From assembly GCF_000003605.2 (NCBI RefSeq), contig NW_003107601.1:93634-106108 (forward strand): a stretch of 12,475 nucleotides of DNA. Direction: 5' to 3'. The position numbers were made by a program, and so were the translations under genes. Position 1 is the stretch's first letter, and every line of letters starts with the position of its first letter. Below are positions 8,486-12,475 of the stretch, piece by piece. The notes under the pieces are model-generated. The model ran no database searches. It saw only the letters and a list, made by a program, of their open reading frames with translations, and was not told where the DNA came from. The stretch is from Saccoglossus kowalevskii (taxonomy: Eukaryota > Hemichordata > Enteropneusta > Harrimaniidae).

Positions 8486-10309
8486 ATGGTGTCCGTACCA
8501 GCTGCAATGGAAAAGTATTTTGATGTGATAAAGCATAATAATGGCAAGTATGAACAAAAGTTAGTAACATTCCAGTTAGAATGAATGAATGAAATGGACT
8601 ACTTCTTAGTACTATGACAGTTGTCTAGTATTTCATGTAAAGGTAAATTTTACACGTTCCCATGAAGACACTTTCGTATAGTGTGCTAGTCAATATAAAC
8701 CCCGGGTCCTTCTCATCTCGGGGTACGTGGGACAAAAATAAAAGTTGCTACACATAATAATAATAATATTTATTAGACGCATAAAGTCCTTTGGAAAATA
8801 TAAAAAGAGTCTTACAAAAAGAAAATTAAAAACTATAAACTAAAAAAACTTGTTCTCAAAATATAAAAAAAATAAATAAATAAATAAGAATAAAAAATAA
8901 AGGCAATTTTTAACCAATGATGAATACAGAATAGAACAATCTGATAGTTGTTCCTTTTTTTTAAGAAGATGTAGCTAAGGCTGGTGCTAGTGTATGGTTT
9001 CCCCCATAATTATTATGAATTTATTCTGACTGTTTTCTTTATCAAAATTTGGAACTTGTAATTTTCAATTTTTAAATCATGTTTAAAAGTCTGAATAGTA
9101 GTGTTCACGCTACACGAAGTACGGGCTAAGATATAAGCTGATTTATGCTTATCATGTTTGCATTTCGGCTAGGCCCAATTGCGTCTAGGCCAGTCCTTAT
9201 CACAGGCCAAAGGGGCACCATCAGTCGGTGACTTTTGTTAAGCCGTTGTTTACGAACGCAACATTTCTGCTGCTGACATGTTACATTCTAATTTTGAAGC
9301 GACGTGCGCAGGAATTTGACTGTTTAGCCCGTGCTAAGGAGCTGTGCGTGAACGCAACTTGTGTTCTTAGTTTGTTTTTAGCCAAGGTTTGTTTTCTAAT
9401 ATCGTTATGCATGTCCAAAGAGTGGGATATTGCCTGTAGATGTGGTTAATTGTCTTTTGGAGATAAAAACGATATCATCTTGATTGTTTCATATCTGGCT
9501 GTATTTTTAACACAAACATTTAAGTTTTCTGTCAAAATATGTAGTACAGATTTCGGAGTGTGAATAAATGACTCCCCACTTTATATTTAGTGTTCCAGGG
9601 TATACAGAAATCTGTTCAGCATCAGAATTAATTACACACACCAAATACATTATACAATCCAGTGTATGTGATATGTTGCAGTGACATGAGCTCTGAGGTA
9701 TTCACAATACTCAACAGTGGTGACAACACTATCACCACACTAGATGGTCACAAGGCTGGTAAAGCATAATAACATAAGGATTTACCATTTCCAGTGTGAC
9801 TAACAACGAACACATCAGACTCGGAACTAAGTATAGCTTGAAGAGCTTTGGTCTGAATATCAGTGAGTTGTATGTCTTGATATCATGACTGTATTGCCTC
9901 GGCATCCAAGCCAACACAGCTTCCATTGTGCACAGCCAAATTCGTTTTGAACAGTTATATGATCTTTTGTTTTGATCTACAAATAAATTCATAAGAAGTT
10001 GGATCAATTGCAATACATTTACCTGTAAGTTTGGAAATAACTTTCATAAGTTTATCATTTATATGCAATATCATTCAAATATTTGTGAAAATGATAGTAA
10101 CATACATTGTCTTCATTTTACAGATGGCTCTGTTATTTTCGGTGCATCTGGATTGACTGGAAGATATTGGGCAGGCTCCCTGTGGTTTTATAAAGACCCA
10201 TCATTTGCACCAGATATATTAAAATGCAGTGCTGGAGTTTCCACTGAAGCAGGTGTCTGTGATCTTGAGTGGATTGATGATAGCAGATTAGCATTAGCAT
10301 CAGATTCAG
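8486..10309 (+). CDS. Methylosome protein 50 (WD40 repeat), first two coding exons, continues beyond the window
   Basis: WDR77/MEP50 is the WD40 beta-propeller that binds PRMT5. Together they make symmetric dimethylarginine on Sm proteins and on histones H4 and H2A. Coding exon 1 is 8486-8543 (19 codons plus one base) and exon 2 is 10124-10309 (61 codons, with shared bases at each end). The reading gives MVSVPAAMEKYF, then [42 protein letters not shown] and ALASDSG. These align closely with the human N-terminus ([45 protein letters not shown]), which is the lead-in and first blade. The N-terminal tail before DG is about 19 residues shorter than in human. The phase joining the two exons requires a donor gcaagt at 8544, a GC-AG intron. 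The next blade (expected AVELWE-like exon) is not found before the window ends. Confidence 0.92.
8544..10123 (+). other. WDR77 intron 1 (GC-AG), 1,580 bp
   Basis: The donor is gcaagt and the acceptor is cttcattttacag. Inside are a hairpin accccg/cggggt at 8699-8724, a taa/aat microsatellite followed by A-rich low-complexity sequence (about 8755-8905), and a less AT-rich patch at about 9100-9450 with ctaggcc repeated at 9169 and 9185. The 73-codon open frame at 9228-9449 shows no recognisable domain. No other gene is seen. Confidence 0.8.
8755..8905. repeat. Microsatellite and A-rich low-complexity tract
   Basis: An (ataataat)-type run at about 8755-8772 is followed by tttattagacgcataaagtcc and an A-rich stretch containing (aaat)n near 8872-8886. 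This microsatellite-plus-'tttattagacgc' arrangement looks like the edge of an interspersed repeat, but the family cannot be confirmed by eye. Confidence 0.5.
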
Positions 10310-11242
10310 GTATGTCTATATTCACTCATAGTTAACGTGAAAATTTATCGGATCAGAGTGCATGGCAAAAACCAGTTCTTTAGTTTATAAACTTGTTTGT
10401 ATTTGTAAATACCGACCTCTGTGGCTGAATCTGAGCCAAGGTCACAGAGTGCTGGTCAAGAGATAACGGCCAGGCTGCATTGGTCAAAGACGTTTTTGTC
10501 TTGTATTTTACACCCCAATTAAGTGTAGACAGAGATGAATTATTGGCACGTAATCATCATGAATTGAGCGCCGGCGGATCGACTATCGGTTACTAGTTAG
10601 TAGCAATAGGCGCGATCGTGGAAGTCTCTCACTGCTACTGTATGATGGACTTTTATGCAAAAAATTTGATTTCGTTTCTAACAAATTTTAAGAAATCGGT
10701 CTATATTTTCTTGAAACATGTCTGTTTTGCTTACTGTAGAAGTAGAAAATATTCGCATGGTTTTTAATTTAGCGAATTTCGCAGTTCATAAACATTAAAT
10801 TAAAACTATGCGAAAATGTTCTGTTTCAAATGAGCTTTTATCACAGTAAACAATGTTAAATTATTCTTTGAATGCTGAGTTTAACTTTTGAAAATAACCA
10901 ATTTTTTGATTTGAAATGAAAATCATGTCGTTTTCCCACCAAAATCAAAGCCAAAAAACTGCAAACATCGGCAAATCTCTTTTGTATTGCGTTCATACAT
11001 TAACATATACTATTTAAATGAGCTATGGGAATTTGTTCACTTTGGCATCGTCAAGCATTTTGATTGGTTAATTAACGACTTGACCTATCAGGTCAAAGAA
11101 CACCTTTCAGGTCAACTTCTTCACAGGAACCATGATAGATATCGCATCACATCAAGTGTTTACATGCGGCGAATCATTTGCTTACGATGAAATTAAGTTG
11201 AATTTTACTTGCATTTTATTTTTTCTACGTTATTATAATTAC
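10310..11242 (+). other. Start of WDR77 intron 2
   Basis: It begins with a strong donor, gtatgt, at 10310. Contents include a nested inverted repeat at about 10409-10441 (ctctgtg ... cacagag with ggct/agcc inside), a CpG-containing patch at 10567-10620, the fold-back palindrome at 10749-10817, and three aggtca half-sites at 11081-11114. The 67-codon open frame at 10987-11190 shows no family motif. No WD40 exon was recognised here. Confidence 0.6.
10749..10817. repeat. Fold-back inverted repeat, arms about 22 bp
   Basis: The left arm 10749-10771 (atattcgcatggttttta...) pairs with the right arm 10796-10817 (...ctatgcgaaaat), with about two mismatches and one extra base, around a 24-base loop. 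The loop side itself contains gcgaa-t-ttcgc at 10772-10782. Weaker similarity between flanks about 10660-10740 and the reverse complement of 10830-10930 suggests the arms were once longer, as in a fold-back or MITE element. Confidence 0.65.
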
Positions 11243-11516
11243 TACCGTAAAAATCATATTTGAGGCCGCAGCTTTAATCGAAGCCACACACCTAACTTGA
11301 GACATTGTTTCATGTTGAAATTGACAAGTTTTGATCCCAGGAAAAAGCCTGCAATATAAGCCGCACCCCAAACTTTGACAAACCAAACAGCCACCACATA
11401 TTTCAGAAAAAGATATACCATTTAATTTTAAGTTAAGGCATAATTTAACCACAGATAAGCACCACCATGAAATGAAAGTGTAACAAAGTGGCGCCTAATT
11501 GAAGACAAATACGGTA
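11243..11516. mobile_element. MITE-like element with taccgta ends and 'gcggcttata' signature
   Basis: Ends are taccgta (11243-11249) and tacggta (11510-11516), a 7-bp perfect inverted pair. On the minus strand the interior reads ggggtgcggcttata (about 11355-11369) and gtgtggcttcgattaaagctgcggcc (about 11262-11287), similar to a widespread small DNA-transposon derivative in fish and invertebrates whose copies read 'taccgta...ataagccgc'. The length, about 274 bp, is plausible. I see no convincing target-site duplication. The assignment rests on remembered motif similarity. Confidence 0.45.
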
Positions 11517-11617
11517 TATTATGTATTCCTGAATAAATGTCTGAAAAAACATGAATTTCTGTTTCTGTATAGTTTATTATGTATATGTAAAACAATAAAT
11601 TCTGGCAACCAACAATT

Positions 11618-12475
11618 TCCACTGTGACATCAATGTGACACTAACTGTAGTCCACTGTGACATAAATGTGACACTAACTTGTCCACTGTGACATCACTGT
11701 GACATCAATGTGACACTAACTGTAGTCCACTGTGACATAAATGTGACACTAACTTGTCCACTGTGACATCAATGTGACACTGACTGTAGTCCACTGTGAC
11801 ATCAATGTGACACTGACTGTAGTCCACTGTGACATCAATGTGACACTGACTGTAGTCCACTGTGACATCAATGTGACATTGACTGTAGTCCACTGTGACA
11901 TCAATGTGACACTAACTGTAGTCCACTGTGACATGAATGTGACAATAACTGTAGTCCACTGTGACATCAATGTGACACTAACTGTAGTCCACTGTGACAT
12001 CAGTGTGACATTGACTGTAGTCCACTGTGACATCAATGTGACACTAACTGTAGTCCACTGTGACATCAGTGTGACATTGACTGTAGTCCACTGTGATGTC
12101 TATGTGATGTCTGTAGTCCACTGTGACGTCAATGTAACATTGTCTGTAATCCACTGTGACGTCAATGTGACACTGACTGTAGTCCACTGTGACATCAATG
12201 TGACATTGACTGTAGTCCACTGTGACATCAATGTGACACTGAATGTAGCCCACTATGACGTCAGTGTGACACTTACTGTAGTCCACTATGGCATCAATGT
12301 GACACTTACTGTAGTCCACTATGGCATCAATGTGACATTGTCTGTAGTCCACTGTGACATCAATGTGACATTGTCTGTAGTCCACTGTGACATTAATGTG
12401 ACATTGTCTGTAGTCCACTGTGATGTCTATGTGATGTCTGTAGTCCACTGTGACGTCAATGTAACATTGTCTGTA
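11618..12475. repeat. 33-bp minisatellite, about 26 units, runs off the window end
   Basis: The unit is 'tccactgtgacatcaatgtgac' followed by 'actaactgtag', 33 bp, repeated to the last base. Unit variants include actaact, actgact, attgact and attgtct endings, and a31-bp unit ending in 'acttg'. One unit near 11689 is lengthened by an internal duplication of 'gtgacatca'. A deviant shorter block, 'gtgatgtctatgtgatgtctg', occurs at 12093-12113 and again at 12420-12440. Because 33 is a multiple of three, long stop-free frames appear on the minus strand (11-residue repeats such as MSQWTTVSVTL); these are a consequence of the period. Confidence 0.97.

Noticed and set aside
9228-9449. 73-codon plus-strand open frame with a hydrophobic start
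   Set aside because: It lies in WDR77 intron 1, shows no family resemblance and has no supporting splice or start context.
10063-10335. Stand-alone 90-codon gene starting at 10063
   Set aside because: The family-like residues begin only after the acceptor at 10123 and end at the donor at 10310; this is WDR77 exon 2 with intron sequence on each side.
11705-12448. Long minus-strand open frames as a repetitive protein gene
   Set aside because: They are explained by the 33-bp period lacking stops. There is no promoter, splice or poly(A) context, and two different frames are open equally well.
1-12475. CRISPR array, operon or prophage
   Set aside because: The only regular tandem repeats are contiguous minisatellites without spacers, and the genes are intron-split animal genes.

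Overview
This is nuclear DNA of an animal, most likely a marine invertebrate. The background is AT-rich, the genes are split by GT-AG introns, and the sequence carries degenerate 'accaagtttgaat ... gaccatcttgaatcagat ... acggacggacagac' repeats of a kind common in marine invertebrate genomes. I cannot name the phylum. Nothing bacterial, plasmid-like, viral-structural or CRISPR-like was seen.

Two conserved protein-coding genes lie head to head. On the minus strand, 7826 down to 2336, is a complete eight-exon gene for the mitochondrial ATP synthase peripheral-stalk subunit b (ATP5PB/ATP5F1). It gives 249 residues with every exon phase matching. On the plus strand, from 8486, are the first two coding exons of WDR77 (MEP50), the WD40 partner of the arginine methyltransferase PRMT5; the rest runs off the window. 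The start codons are about 660 bp apart. The same divergent pair is found in human 1p13.2, so this looks like an old conserved microsynteny and probably a shared promoter. The gap holds a YY1-like site and two oppositely oriented CCAAT boxes. WDR77 intron 1 appears to use a GC donor.

Region by region: 1-1680 is an unusually GC-rich block with no recognisable gene, possibly a fragment of a mobile element or foreign sequence. 1735-2017 is a degenerate interspersed repeat. 2040-2335 holds the ATP5PB 3' UTR and poly(A) signal. 2336-7826 is ATP5PB; its 2.3-kb intron 2 holds an 18-bp triplicate, a possible tRNA-derived SINE and an approximately 860-bp composite repeat with short terminal inverted repeats. 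7827-8485 is the intergenic control region. 8486-10309 is the WDR77 start, with a 1.6-kb intron. 10310 to the end appears to be WDR77 intron 2, with a fold-back palindrome, a small MITE-like element and, from 11618 to the end, a 33-bp minisatellite with a higher-order period of about 327 bp.

The two genes are not in one biochemical pathway. One is part of oxidative phosphorylation and the other of arginine methylation of spliceosomal and histone proteins. Their link here is positional, with possible co-regulation as housekeeping genes.
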